Shown here: positions 55,493 through 64,000 of the stretch, piece after piece | Layout: every line of letters begins with the position of its first letter | How positions within the stretch are numbered: position 1 is the first letter of the stretch | DNA from: Fuscovulum blasticum DSM 2131 | GTDB taxonomy: Bacteria; Pseudomonadota; Alphaproteobacteria; Rhodobacterales; Rhodobacteraceae | Length of the DNA stretch: 64,000 nucleotides | Assembly (NCBI RefSeq): GCF_003034965.1 | Contig: NZ_PZKE01000012.1 | Coordinates: forward strand, 1-64,000 | Direction: 5' to 3' | Translations under genes and position numbers: made by a program | The notes under the pieces: model-generated | Told to the model about the DNA's origin: nothing | The model's input: only the letters and a program-made list of their open reading frames with translations | Database searches by the model: none

Positions 55493-57055
55493 TCAGATCA
55501 CCGACACCGCGCCGGCATAGGCGGCCACGATATGCACATCGGCATGGGCGGCCAGGGCGGCGATCTCTCGGTTCTGCTCTTCCGACAGCACGCCCGCCTC
55601 GGGCGCCGTGGCAATGGCGGTCAACGCCGCCTCGCGCGCCTCGTCAAAGGCGGTGCGGCGACCGGACCTTTCGTAATCGTCCCGCCCCTGCCGCCGGAAC
55701 ACCCGGGGCGACAATTGGTCGCGGCAGGTCGCGATGGTATGTGCAGAGTCAAGAAAGTGCCCGCCGGTGCGGACCTGCATCATCTCGTCCCAGTTCAGCG
55801 CCTCGGCTTCCAGGGAAGGCTTGCGGATGAAACGGCGCATCATCGCGCCGATTTCATTGTCCAGAACCGCCTGAACCGGGCTGAACACCGTGGCACATTC
55901 CAGTTGCCCGATGCCGCCCAGAATATCGGCCCCCGCCAGCGCCACCACCTGCGCCAGCAGCGCGCGTTCGGCCATGCCCTGCACATCGACATCCGGCGTG
56001 TCAGAGCCTGATCCGTAGGTATGCGCCACCAGACCCCAGCCGCGCTTGAGAAGCTGGACCGAGAAACTGGCCGCCTGCAGGCTTTCGACGCAGGACTGCA
56101 AGGCCGATCCCGTCCGCATGTCCAGCGTGAACATCAGCGGCGTGGCGATCACCGGGGTTCCGGGCGCCAGGATATGCGCCATGACGGTCATGCCCACGAT
56201 CTCGGCCGCGGCCATGATCGCCATGCTGGCCACGGAAAGCGGCGCCGTGCCGCCCGCAGAGGGCAGGCTGCAGGCATGAAGCGGCACGCCATATTCCCCC
56301 GCCTTCAGGATCACCTGCGTGTCCATGAACTTGAACTCCAGCGGCGTGAAGGAACAGGTGATGCAACTGGTGATCGGGTTGGCGCGCAGGGCCGCCTCAC
56401 CCCCGGCGGCAATGGCCGCGATCTTCATCAGGTAATCGACGTTTTCCCACTGGTAGGGCTGCATCCAGACATGCTTGGCGGTGCGGCTGACCAGCCGTCC
56501 GAAACTGTGAATGTCGGCGGTCTTTTCCGGCACCCCATGCACGAAGGGGTGGGCAATGAACCCCACCTCCTCCAGCGTATTGGCCACGGCGGCGATTTCG
56601 TTCACCGCCTCGAGATCCATGTTGCGATAGCTGGCGTCGCGCGGGTTCACATAGCCATGCGCGCCGGTGCCCGTCCGCAGAATGAAGCCCTTGTCGGCGC
56701 GCGGCAGGTCGATGTCGAACCGCGACTCGCGCCCGCCCAGACGAACAGCCTTGGGCGTTGCCGCCATCGCCTCTCGGATCAGGCCGCGTGGCAGGCGGAT
56801 GCGGTTGGCATCGCGCCCCGGCTGCGCGCCGGCGGCAAGCAGCCTTTCATGCGCCTGGGGATGCAGGATCGCCACGCCGTAATCGGCCAGGATGTCCTCG
56901 ACCCGGGCCTTCAGCCCCTCGACCTCGGCATCCGAGAGGAAACCGAAGACCGCGCGGGCAAATCCCGGCGGTTCCTGACGGAAGGCGGTGGCGGGATGGC
57001 TGGCGCGCGTCACGCGGCTGCGCTTGCCGGTTCTGTCGGGCTGTGTGTGTTCCAT
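55493..57055 (-). CDS. trimethylamine methyltransferase (MttB) family protein, non-pyrrolysine
   Basis: A 520-residue TIM-barrel corrinoid-protein methyltransferase of the MttB superfamily: FLSDAEVEGLKARVEDILADYG at the start, then RTGTGAHGYVNP, ITSCITCSFTPLEF and GGIGQLECATVFSPVQAVLDNEI. The frame is continuous without an amber codon, so it is of the non-pyrrolysine (MtgB-like) type, whose known members demethylate glycine betaine or other quaternary amines. No corrinoid protein or reactivase gene is in the window. GGAAGG precedes the ATG at 57055. It lies between usp and fnrL. Confidence 0.85.
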   Translation of the reverse strand: MEHTQPDRTGKRSRVTRASHPATAFRQEPPGFARAVFGFLSDAEVEGLKARVEDILADYGVAILHPQAHERLLAAGAQPGRDANRIRLPRGLIREAMAATPKAVRLGGRESRFDIDLPRADKGFILRTGTGAHGYVNPRDASYRNMDLEAVNEIAAVANTLEEVGFIAHPFVHGVPEKTADIHSFGRLVSRTAKHVWMQPYQWENVDYLMKIAAIAAGGEAALRANPITSCITCSFTPLEFKFMDTQVILKAGEYGVPLHACSLPSAGGTAPLSVASMAIMAAAEIVGMTVMAHILAPGTPVIATPLMFTLDMRTGSALQSCVESLQAASFSVQLLKRGWGLVAHTYGSGSDTPDVDVQGMAERALLAQVVALAGADILGGIGQLECATVFSPVQAVLDNEIGAMMRRFIRKPSLEAEALNWDEMMQVRTGGHFLDSAHTIATCRDQLSPRVFRRQGRDDYERSGRRTAFDEAREAALTAIATAPEAGVLSEEQNREIAALAAHADVHIVAAYAGAVSVI

Positions 57056-57193
57056 GGCTGCCTTCCCCCCGGGACAAGGTTGCTCATGGCACACACCGAT
57101 TAGGCTGACTGCCTGCCGACTTCAGCTCAACGCAGACGTTAGCAGGACAATGAAATGCGTCAACGGAGCTGTATCGCGCCGGCGCGGCGGCCG

Positions 57194-57940
57194 TCAGATC
57201 AGCAGCCCGCCATCGGTATCGTCGCCCGCCTCTTCCAGCAGGCGGTCGAAATCGGGAATGGTGACGTGGCGCTTGCCTTCCAGGCTGATGACCCCGTCGC
57301 GCTTCAGCGCGCTGATCTGGCGGCTGACGGTTTCCAGCGTCAGGCCCAGGTAATCGGCCATTTCTTCGCGCGTCAGCGGCAGGTCAACGACCATCTCGCC
57401 CTTCGAGCGGCGCAGCGACAGCGAGGCGTCGCGGCGGGCGATGATCGCCACCAGAGAGGCAATCTTCTCGCGCGCGGTCTTGCGGCCCAGCAGCAGCATC
57501 CATTCGCGCGCGGCATCCAGTTCGTCCAGCGTCATCTCAAGCAAGCGATGCGCGATATGCGGCGTCTGCGACATCATCTCTTCGAAGGGGCGCTTGCGGA
57601 AGCAGCACATCACCACATCGGTGGTGGCGGTCACATCATAGGCTGCGCTATTTCGTCCCGGTCGGCCGACAAAATCAGACGGAAGCAGCAGGCCAACCAT
57701 CTGCCGGCGGCCATCTTCCATGGTCTGGGTCAGGGTTGCGATCCCGGTCACGACCGAGGCGACAAAGTCCATCCGGTCGCCTGACCAGATGATTGTCTGG
57801 CCGGATTGATAGCTGCGATAATACTTTATCTGCTCCAGCCGGGCGAGTTCATCGGATTCGCAACGCGCGCAGACGGCACGATGGCGGATCGGGCAATCAC
57901 CACATTCCTGATGCACCGCCGGAAGATCATGCAGTGACAT
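57194..57940 (-). CDS. fnrL: Crp/Fnr family oxygen regulator FnrL
   Basis: A 248-residue regulator. The N terminus holds the 4Fe-4S cysteines in CGDCPIRHRAVCARC (C13, C16, C24, C27), with the fourth ligand further on in VVMCCFRK. The cNMP-like sensory domain and long dimer helix are followed by a winged HTH with LTLETVSRQISALKRDG, whose E-SR contact residues specify the TTGAT-N4-ATCAA box. It switches on ccoNOQP, hem and photosynthesis genes at low oxygen. It is divergent from hemN over an FNR box. Confidence 0.94.
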   Translation of the reverse strand: MSLHDLPAVHQECGDCPIRHRAVCARCESDELARLEQIKYYRSYQSGQTIIWSGDRMDFVASVVTGIATLTQTMEDGRRQMVGLLLPSDFVGRPGRNSAAYDVTATTDVVMCCFRKRPFEEMMSQTPHIAHRLLEMTLDELDAAREWMLLLGRKTAREKIASLVAIIARRDASLSLRRSKGEMVVDLPLTREEMADYLGLTLETVSRQISALKRDGVISLEGKRHVTIPDFDRLLEEAGDDTDGGLLI

Positions 57941-57957
57941 GCCGGGCCTTTCAACGA

Positions 57958-57971
57958 TTGATCTGTATCAA
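57958..57971. promoter_or_regulatory. FNR box between fnrL and hemN
   Basis: TTGATCTGTATCAA matches the FNR consensus at all ten defined bases. It is centred 24 bases before the fnrL ATG and 42 bases before the hemN ATG, so for hemN a class II arrangement would start transcription at, or just before, the start codon. For fnrL it suits autoregulation. Confidence 0.85.
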
Positions 57972-58006
57972 GGCTGCCACCCCCCGACGCAACTAAGAGT
58001 AACCTT

Positions 58007-59362
58007 ATGACAACAGATGCGCAACTCACGCGCCTCGGTCTTTTTGACGCGCGGGTGCCCCGGTACACGTCGTACCCTACGGCACCGCAATTCGGCACGT
58101 CGATTGGCCCCGGCGATTTCACCTCCTGGATCGAAGCGATCCCGGAAGGTGCCCGAATCTCGCTTTACCTGCATGTGCCGTTCTGCCGGCGCCTGTGCTG
58201 GTTCTGCGCCTGCCGCACCCAGGGCACATCGTCCGATGACCCCGTCATCGCCTATGCCCAGACCCTGAAGGCCGAAATCGCGCTGCTGGCGCGGCATCTG
58301 CCGCGCGGCGTCACGCTTTCGCGGCTGCATTGGGGGGGCGGAACCCCCACCATGCTGCCGCCCGATGAGATGCGGGCGCTGGCCGATGCGGTCTTTGCCG
58401 TGGCCCCCATGGCCGAGGGCGGCGAATTCTCGGTCGAGATCGACCCGAACGAGGTGGACGATGCCCGCCTTGACGCGCTGGTGGCCTCGGGGATGAACCG
58501 CGCCTCGATCGGGGTGCAGGACTTCGACCTTGAAATCCAGAAGGCCATCGGTCGCGACCAGACCTATGAGATCACCCGCGAAGTTGCGGAAAAGATCCGG
58601 GATCGCGGCGTGACCAGCCTGAACTGCGACCTGCTTTACGGCCTGCCGCACCAGACCGGCATCCGCATCGCCGATTCGGTCCAGAAGCTGCTGACCCTGT
58701 CGCCCGACCGGGTGGCGCTTTACGGCTATGCCCATGTGCCATGGATGAGCCGTCGCCAGCAGATGATTCCCTCGGAAGCGATGCCTTCGCCGGAAGAGCG
58801 GCTCAAGCTGTTCGAGACGGCCTCGAAGCTGTTCCTCTGGGACGGGTATGAAGAAATCGGCATCGACCACTTCGCCCGCCCCGATGACGGGCTGGCGGTG
58901 GCGCTCAAGGCCGGCAAGCTGCGGCGCAACTTCCAGGGCTATACCGACGACACCGCCCCCGCCCTGATCGGGCTGGGCGCCTCGTCGATCAGCCGCTTCC
59001 CGCAGGGCTATGCGCAAAACGCCTCGGGCACGTCTGACCACACCAAGGCCATCCGCGACGGACGTTTCTCGACCCACCGCGGCCACGCCTTCGCGGGCGA
59101 AGACCTGATGCGCGCCCGCATCATCGAGGCCCTGATGTGCGATTTCCGCGTCGACCGGGCCGAACTGGTGCGCGACTATGGCGTGACCCCGGCCTATGTG
59201 GACAGCCTGTTCCGCACCGCCGCCTCGGGCTTTGAAGACATGCTGAAGATCGAGAATGGCGCGCTGATCATCCCTGACCGCGCCAAGCCGCTGACCCGCA
59301 TGGTCGCCCGCGCCTTCGACGCCTACGACCAGTCCAAGGCGCAGCACTCGGCCGCCGTCTGA
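58007..59362 (+). CDS. hemN: oxygen-independent coproporphyrinogen III oxidase
   Basis: A 451-residue radical SAM enzyme. The cluster motif is CRRLCWFCACRT (CxxxCxxC, plus the extra Cys typical of HemN), SAM-binding WGGGTPTML and the substrate region with GIDHFARPDD follow, and the C-terminal HemN_C domain closes it. It decarboxylates two propionates of coproporphyrinogen III without O2. It is divergent from fnrL. The ribosome-binding site is weak (AAGAG). Confidence 0.95.
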   Translation: MTTDAQLTRLGLFDARVPRYTSYPTAPQFGTSIGPGDFTSWIEAIPEGARISLYLHVPFCRRLCWFCACRTQGTSSDDPVIAYAQTLKAEIALLARHLPRGVTLSRLHWGGGTPTMLPPDEMRALADAVFAVAPMAEGGEFSVEIDPNEVDDARLDALVASGMNRASIGVQDFDLEIQKAIGRDQTYEITREVAEKIRDRGVTSLNCDLLYGLPHQTGIRIADSVQKLLTLSPDRVALYGYAHVPWMSRRQQMIPSEAMPSPEERLKLFETASKLFLWDGYEEIGIDHFARPDDGLAVALKAGKLRRNFQGYTDDTAPALIGLGASSISRFPQGYAQNASGTSDHTKAIRDGRFSTHRGHAFAGEDLMRARIIEALMCDFRVDRAELVRDYGVTPAYVDSLFRTAASGFEDMLKIENGALIIPDRAKPLTRMVARAFDAYDQSKAQHSAAV

Positions 59363-59380
59363 CCGGCCCCCGAACACAAG

Positions 59381-59415
59381 GAAGGCAGCAAGTCCCTTGC
59401 TGCCCTTCTTTTTTT
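59381..59415 (+). terminator. intrinsic terminator after hemN
   Basis: GAAGGCAGCAAG and CTTGCTGCCCTTC form a ~11-bp stem with one bulged C and a TCC loop, followed by seven or more T. It is the strongest terminator in the window. Confidence 0.85.
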
Positions 59416-59431
59416 GCAAGGAGCAGGCCGG

Positions 59432-60664
59432 TCAGCCTGACTTGAGACCCAGCCCTTCGACCAGCGCCACCAGCTTCGGCAGGCAGACCGCGTTCAGGTC
59501 ATAGCGATCGCGCACCGTCTTGCGGGCATTGGCGCGCAGGCGGGCAAAGCGGGCGGGTTCGGCCAGCCCTTCGGTCAGCGCGCGCGTCCAGCCCGGCACA
59601 TCGAAGAAATCGACCAACTGGCCGTTGTAGCCATCCCGCACCACCTCCTGCACCGGCGCCACGCGCGAGGCGATCAGGTGGCAGCCCGCCGACATCGCCT
59701 CCAGCATCGACCAGCTCAGCACGAAGGGATAGGTCAGATAGGCGTGCACGCGCGACACCTGCAGGATCGACAGGAAGTCGGCATAGGGCACCCGCCCCAG
59801 GAAATGCACCCGGCTCAGGTCCATCTGGTCCTTCACCTCATCCAGGAAAATGTCCTTCCAGGCCCTGCCGTCCTTGGGGGCCGGGCCGTAGCTGACCGCG
59901 TTGCCGCCCACGATCAGCACCTGCGCTGCCGGCCGCGCGGCCAGAACGCCGGGCAAGGCGCGCAGGAAGGTGTGATAGCCGCGATAGGGTTCAAGGTTGC
60001 GGTTGACGAAGGTCAGCACCTCATCGCCCGCCCGCAGCACCCGGCCATCGGGCAACGTAAGCCGGGCCGCCGCATTGGGCACCACGGTTTCGGTGTTCAC
60101 CCCGTCGAAGACCACGTCGATCATAGACCGCAGCGCCGGCGGGTGGGTCGAGGCCTGCCAGAAGGTTGGCGACAAACCCCGGTCGGCATGTAGCAGCGCC
60201 TGCGCCAGATGCGCGGCCCGGCCCTGCGCGATCATCACCTTGTCCAGGCTGGGCGGGCCGAATTCGCGGTCGAACCCGACATCGGCCCCACGGCCGCGAT
60301 AGTAGAACTCGGCATAGACCAGCAGCTTTGCCTCGGGCCACACATCCTTGAGGAACAGCGTCTCGCCCCAGCCGGAATGACCGACGATCACGTCGGGAAC
60401 ATAGCCATCCCGTTCGCGCAGGATGCGGGCCGCGCGGGCAACGGCGACACCCCGGTCGGACATGGTGGTGTAGTTGCGGCCCAGCCGGCAGGCGGCGGCA
60501 TCGACCTCGGGCGCAGAATAGGCATAGCGCCAGACGGGAATGGCAGCCGCGCGGGTATTGGAGGCATCGGTCAGCACCCGGCAATCATGCCCGCGTGCGG
60601 CCAGCGCCGGCGCAAGGTGAAGGAATTGCGCCGGGTAATTCTGATGAACGAACAGGATCTTCAT
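59432..60664 (-). CDS. glycosyltransferase (GT4-like)
   Basis: A 410-residue GT-B enzyme. The start [20 protein letters not shown] is the usual fold-one beginning. The C-terminal half has FVNRNLEPYRGYHTFLRAL, GRVPYADFLSILQVSRVHAYLTYPFVLSWSMLEAMSAG, cited as LSWSMLEAMSAG, which holds the nucleotide-sugar-binding Glu of the E-x7-E region. The acceptor is unknown. The ATG at 60664 overlaps (ATGA) the stop of yejF; the two are translationally coupled although function appears unrelated. It faces hemN with a terminator between. Confidence 0.85.
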   Translation of the reverse strand: MKILFVHQNYPAQFLHLAPALAARGHDCRVLTDASNTRAAAIPVWRYAYSAPEVDAAACRLGRNYTTMSDRGVAVARAARILRERDGYVPDVIVGHSGWGETLFLKDVWPEAKLLVYAEFYYRGRGADVGFDREFGPPSLDKVMIAQGRAAHLAQALLHADRGLSPTFWQASTHPPALRSMIDVVFDGVNTETVVPNAAARLTLPDGRVLRAGDEVLTFVNRNLEPYRGYHTFLRALPGVLAARPAAQVLIVGGNAVSYGPAPKDGRAWKDIFLDEVKDQMDLSRVHFLGRVPYADFLSILQVSRVHAYLTYPFVLSWSMLEAMSAGCHLIASRVAPVQEVVRDGYNGQLVDFFDVPGWTRALTEGLAEPARFARLRANARKTVRDRYDLNAVCLPKLVALVEGLGLKSG

Positions 60665-62367
60665 GGCTGCGCGCCACCCGGCCGCGCAAAGGCCGCCGCC
60701 AGCAGCGCGCGGGTGTACTCGGTCTGCGGCGCGGCGAACAGCGCCTGCGCCTCGCCCAGTTCGACCACATCGCCGGCCTTCATCACCATCACCTTGTGCG
60801 ACATCGCCCGCACCACCCTCAGGTCGTGGCTGATGAAGATATAGGCCAGCCCCCATTTGCGCTGCAAGGCACGCAGAAGATCCACGATCTGCACCTGCAC
60901 CGTCATGTCCAGCGCCGACGTCGGTTCGTCCAGCACCACCAGCTTGGGCCGCAGGATCATGGCGCGGGCAATGGCGATGCGCTGGCGCTGGCCGCCGGAA
61001 AATTCATGCGGATAGCGCCCCATCGACGCCGGATCGAGACCGACTTCGGTCATGATCTCGGCCACCATCTCGGTCCGGTTGCGGCGGGGATCAACACCAT
61101 GGACGCCCAGGCCTTCGGCGATGATCTGTTGCACGGTCATCCGGGGCGAAAGGCTGCCGAAGGGGTCCTGGAACACCACCTGCATGTGCCGCCGCATGGC
61201 CCGCACCGCCGCGCGCCCTTTTGAGCCGAAGAAGGCCGCCAGGGCGGCATCACTCGCCTCGCTGATCAGGTCGCTGTCCGGGTCGCGGGCGCGGCGGGCC
61301 TCGGCCTCGTCCCAGGTCTCGTCCAGGCGGCCGATGTCGCGGCCCAGAAAAAGCACTTTCCCCTGCGAGCCGATCAGCCGCAGGATCGCCAGCGCCAGCG
61401 TCGTCTTGCCCGAGCCGCTTTCGCCCACGATGCCAAGCGTTTCGCCGGCCCGAACAGACAGGCTGGCGTCGTTCACCGCCTTCACATGGCCAACCGTCTT
61501 GCGCAGAAAACCCTTCTGGATCGGGAACCAGACCCGCAGATGTTCGGTCCGCACCACCTCGGGCGCGCCGGCGGGCACGGGATCGGGCACGCCCTTCGCC
61601 TCAGCCGCCAGCAACTTGCGGGTATAGGGGTGCTGCGGGTTGGCAAAGACATCCGCCGCTGGCCCCTGTTCGACGATCTCGCCGCCCTGCATCACGCAGA
61701 CCCGGTCGGCGATCCGGCGGACGATGGTCAGGTCATGGGTGATGAACAGCAGGCTCAACCCCTCGCTGCGCTTGAGATCGGCCAGCAAGTCAAGGATCTG
61801 CGCCTGAATGGTCACGTCCAGCGCGGTTGTGGGTTCGTCGGCCACCAGAAGTTCGGGACCGTTGGCCAGCGCCATGGCGATCATCACCCGCTGGCGCTGC
61901 CCCCCCGACAACTGATGCGGATAGGCGGACAGCCGGCTTTCGGCATCACGGATGCCCACCTTCTGCAACAGGTCAAGGATCCGCGCCCGCGCCTTGTCGC
62001 CGGTCAGGCCCTGATGCAGGGCAAGGCTCTCCCCGATCTGCCGTTCGATCGTGTGCAGCGGGTTCAGGCTGGTCATCGGCTCCTGGAAGATGAAGCTGAT
62101 GTCGTTGCCGCGAACATGCCGCAACTCGGCTTCGGGCAGGCCCAGCATGTCACGGCCCTGCCACAGCACCTGCCCCGATACGGTGGCATTGTCGGACAGA
62201 AGCCGCACGGTTGACAGCGCGGTGACGGATTTCCCCGATCCGCTTTCGCCGACCAGCGCCACGGTTTCGCCCTTGGCAACGCTGAAGCTGACCCCCTTGA
62301 CCGCCGGGATGATACGGCCATCCTGCGAAAAGCTGACCTTCAGGTCACGGACATCCAGCAGGGTCAT
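60661..62367 (-). CDS. yejF: peptide/microcin C-type ABC transporter ATPase YejF
   Basis: A 568-residue protein with two ABC domains in tandem. The first has [12 protein letters not shown] and [15 protein letters not shown], the second [15 protein letters not shown] and [15 protein letters not shown], both with Walker [17 protein letters not shown]. It powers oligopeptide uptake with YejB and YejE. It overlaps yejE by 4 bases. Confidence 0.93.
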   Translation of the reverse strand: MTLLDVRDLKVSFSQDGRIIPAVKGVSFSVAKGETVALVGESGSGKSVTALSTVRLLSDNATVSGQVLWQGRDMLGLPEAELRHVRGNDISFIFQEPMTSLNPLHTIERQIGESLALHQGLTGDKARARILDLLQKVGIRDAESRLSAYPHQLSGGQRQRVMIAMALANGPELLVADEPTTALDVTIQAQILDLLADLKRSEGLSLLFITHDLTIVRRIADRVCVMQGGEIVEQGPAADVFANPQHPYTRKLLAAEAKGVPDPVPAGAPEVVRTEHLRVWFPIQKGFLRKTVGHVKAVNDASLSVRAGETLGIVGESGSGKTTLALAILRLIGSQGKVLFLGRDIGRLDETWDEAEARRARDPDSDLISEASDAALAAFFGSKGRAAVRAMRRHMQVVFQDPFGSLSPRMTVQQIIAEGLGVHGVDPRRNRTEMVAEIMTEVGLDPASMGRYPHEFSGGQRQRIAIARAMILRPKLVVLDEPTSALDMTVQVQIVDLLRALQRKWGLAYIFISHDLRVVRAMSHKVMVMKAGDVVELGEAQALFAAPQTEYTRALLAAAFARPGGAQP

Positions 62368-63473
62368 CGAAAGGTCTTCCGCGGATCGAAGGCATCGCGC
62401 ACGCCTTCAAAGATGAAGATCAGCAGCGTCAGCATGGTGGCAAAGGTGAAGAACGACACCCAGGCCAGATGCGGCGCCTGCAGGTTCTGCTGCGCCTGCC
62501 GCGACAACTGCCCCAGCGAGGGGGCCGAGGACGGCAGGCCGAAGCCCAGATAATCCAGCATGGCCAGCGATCCGATGGCGCCCGTCACAAGGAAGGGCAT
62601 CATCGTCAGCGTCGCCACCATGGCATTGGGCAGCATGTGGCGGAACATGATCTGCCAGTCGGGCACCCCCAGCGCCTTGGCGGCGCGGACATATTCAAAG
62701 TTGCGCGCGCGCAGGAATTCGGCCCGCACCACGCCGACCAGCGCCGTCCAGCCGAACAGCACCATCAGCCCCACCATCAGCCAGAACGACTTGGCCCAGA
62801 CAGCCGTCAGGATGATGATGACATAGATCGAGGGGACCGATCCCCAAAGTTCGATGATGCGCTGGAAGATCAGGTCGGTGCGGCCGCCGAAATAGCCCTG
62901 CACCGCGCCCGCGGCGATGCCCAGAACGGCGTTCAGCGCCGTCACGATCAGCGCAAAGGTGACCGACAGGCGGAAGCCGTAGATCACCCGCGCCAGCACA
63001 TCGCGGCTGGTATCGTCGGTTCCCAGCCAGTTCTGTTCGCTGGGCGCGCCGGGGGCGGTGCCGCCGGTGTTCACGATGGTGTTGTAGCTGTAGGGAATGG
63101 GCGGCCACAGCACCCAGCCCTTCTGCACCGGCTGGCCCAACGCGGTGCCCTTCGTCTCGGCCTCAAGCGCAATGCCTTCCGGGTCATCCCAGCAATCCAG
63201 CGACCCGCCGGTCACGATCAGGCAGCGCACCTCGGGCGTGGTATAGTTCGCCTCGGTCCGCAGGTCGCCGCCGAAGGTCTGTTCGGAATAGAACTTCAGG
63301 AAGGGCGTGTAATAGCCGTCCTGATACTTCACCAGCAACGGCCGGTCATTGGCCAGCAGCTCAGCACACAGCGACAGACCGTACAGGATCAGGAACAGGA
63401 TCAGCGACCACCAGGCCCGGCGGTTGGCCTTGAAGTTGCGCCAGCGGCGCTGGTTCAGGGGCGACAGGGCCAT
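62364..63473 (-). CDS. yejE: peptide ABC transporter permease YejE
   Basis: A 369-residue permease of the DppC type. The start LSPLNQRRWRNFKANRRAWWS and helix 1 are followed by a long periplasmic loop (about residues 45–145) typical of YejE. The GTDDTSRDVLARVIYGFR motif precedes the core, whose EAA motif is AAKALGVPDWQIMFRHMLPN. It forms a channel with YejB. Confidence 0.93.
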   Translation of the reverse strand: MALSPLNQRRWRNFKANRRAWWSLILFLILYGLSLCAELLANDRPLLVKYQDGYYTPFLKFYSEQTFGGDLRTEANYTTPEVRCLIVTGGSLDCWDDPEGIALEAETKGTALGQPVQKGWVLWPPIPYSYNTIVNTGGTAPGAPSEQNWLGTDDTSRDVLARVIYGFRLSVTFALIVTALNAVLGIAAGAVQGYFGGRTDLIFQRIIELWGSVPSIYVIIILTAVWAKSFWLMVGLMVLFGWTALVGVVRAEFLRARNFEYVRAAKALGVPDWQIMFRHMLPNAMVATLTMMPFLVTGAIGSLAMLDYLGFGLPSSAPSLGQLSRQAQQNLQAPHLAWVSFFTFATMLTLLIFIFEGVRDAFDPRKTFR

Positions 63474-63476
63474 GGC

Positions 63477-64000
63477 TCACCCCGCCCGTTTTTCAAAGTC
63501 GATCCGCGGATCGACGAAGACATACATCAGGTCGGACAGGATGCCGACCACCAGCCCGATCAGGCCAAAGGCGAACAGCGTGCCGAACATCACCGCATAG
63601 TCCCGCTCGACCGCCGACTTGAAGCCAAGCTGGCCCAGGCCGTCCAGCGAGAAGATCATCTCGATGATCAGGGACGACCCGAAGAACACGCCCAGGAACA
63701 GGCTGGGGAAGCCTGCGATCACGATCAGCATCGCGTTGCGGAAGACATGGCCATACAGCACACGGCTTTCCGACAGGCCCTTGGCGCGGGCGGTCATCAC
63801 ATAGTGCTTCTTGATCTCGTCCAGAAAGCTGTTCTTGGTCAGCAGCGTCAGCGTGGCAAAGCTGGAAATCAGTTGCGCCGTCACCGGCAGGGCGATGTGC
63901 CAAAGGTAGTCGGTGATCTTGTGCCACAGGCTGAACGTCTGCCAGCCGTCCGAAGTCAGGCCGCGCAGCGGGAAGATCTGCCAGTAAGACCCGCCTGCGA
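63477..64000 (-). CDS. yejB: peptide ABC transporter permease YejB, 5' part outside window
   Basis: The frame is open from the stop at 63477 to the window end, giving the C-terminal ~174 residues. Upstream of an apparent GTG at 63884 the same frame reads [16 protein letters not shown] and DYLWHIALP, which belongs to YejB, so that GTG is internal. The EAA motif is [20 protein letters not shown], and the end [12 protein letters not shown] is typical. It lies 3 bases before yejE. Confidence 0.92.
   Translation of the reverse strand, partial: AGGSYWQIFPLRGLTSDGWQTFSLWHKITDYLWHIALPVTAQLISSFATLTLLTKNSFLDEIKKHYVMTARAKGLSESRVLYGHVFRNAMLIVIAGFPSLFLGVFFGSSLIIEMIFSLDGLGQLGFKSAVERDYAVMFGTLFAFGLIGLVVGILSDLMYVFVDPRIDFEKRAG

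Overview
The window is high-GC chromosomal DNA from an alphaproteobacterium, almost certainly a member of the Rhodobacteraceae (Rhodobacter/Paracoccus-like). The main reasons are a bztABCD acidic amino acid/amide transporter, a ccoNOQP–ccoGHIS locus preceded by FnrL-type boxes and followed nearby by fnrL and hemN, an ATP12-type F1-ATPase assembly chaperone, an FYDLN-acid protein, and the typical GC hairpin ending in 'GGACCCCCGGGATATTT' downstream of the pirin gene. No phage, transposase, CRISPR array or rRNA is visible. This is mostly core genome with a few small accessory patches.

Layout. 1–4.9 kb (+): the 3' part of sucB, then an L,D-transpeptidase, a small lipoprotein, a MAPEG protein, a sulfotransferase and lpdA, so E2 and E3 of 2-oxoglutarate dehydrogenase are separated by four unrelated genes. 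4.9–7.8 kb: pirin, a GntR regulator and a YgjP-like metallopeptidase on the minus strand, then the FYDLN protein. 7.9–10.2 kb: an accessory islet between tRNA-Ala(GGC) and tRNA-Arg(ACG). It holds a LysR regulator, a divergent NTF2-like gene and the frameshifted remains of a short-chain dehydrogenase. 10.3–13.9 kb (-): an orphan histidine kinase, a MerA/Lpd-like flavoprotein and a TVP38 membrane protein. 14.2–17.2 kb (+): rpmH-rnpA-yidD-crcB-rluC-ATP12. 17.5–22.5 kb (+): bztABCD, with a terminator-like hairpin after bztA.

23–37.8 kb is mostly minus strand. It runs luxR-luxI, degQ-like protease, rarA, ttcA, an EAL phosphodiesterase, yidC-MOSC-yihA (overlapping), an MFS transporter, and then argB-ferredoxin-like protein-sixA (overlapping). 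A lone SDR gene faces the other way. 37.9–43.2 kb (-): rplO-secY-adk-rpsM-rpsK-rpoA-rplQ, the distal part of the spc/alpha ribosomal operons. It starts at rplO, with no rpmD upstream. 43.6–46.3 kb (+): a D,D-carboxypeptidase with a SPOR domain and an FAH-family hydrolase.

46.3–59.4 kb is the low-oxygen respiration region: cbb3 oxidase structural genes (ccoNOQP), the maturation set (ccoGHIS), a universal stress protein, a stand-alone MttB-family methyltransferase, the oxygen sensor FnrL and anaerobic haem synthesis (hemN). Four FNR boxes lie in front of ccoG, ccoN, usp and fnrL/hemN, which makes a self-contained FnrL regulon. 59.4–64 kb (-): yejBEF (yejB runs off the window), with a glycosyltransferase gene overlapping the end of yejF.

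I see no convincing wholly new system. The best leads are the decayed SDR islet between the tRNAs, the solo MttB in the FnrL cluster, the MerA-like flavoprotein with Tyr in place of the catalytic His and fused translationally to TVP38, the broken spc operon, and the argB–ferredoxin–SixA coupling.
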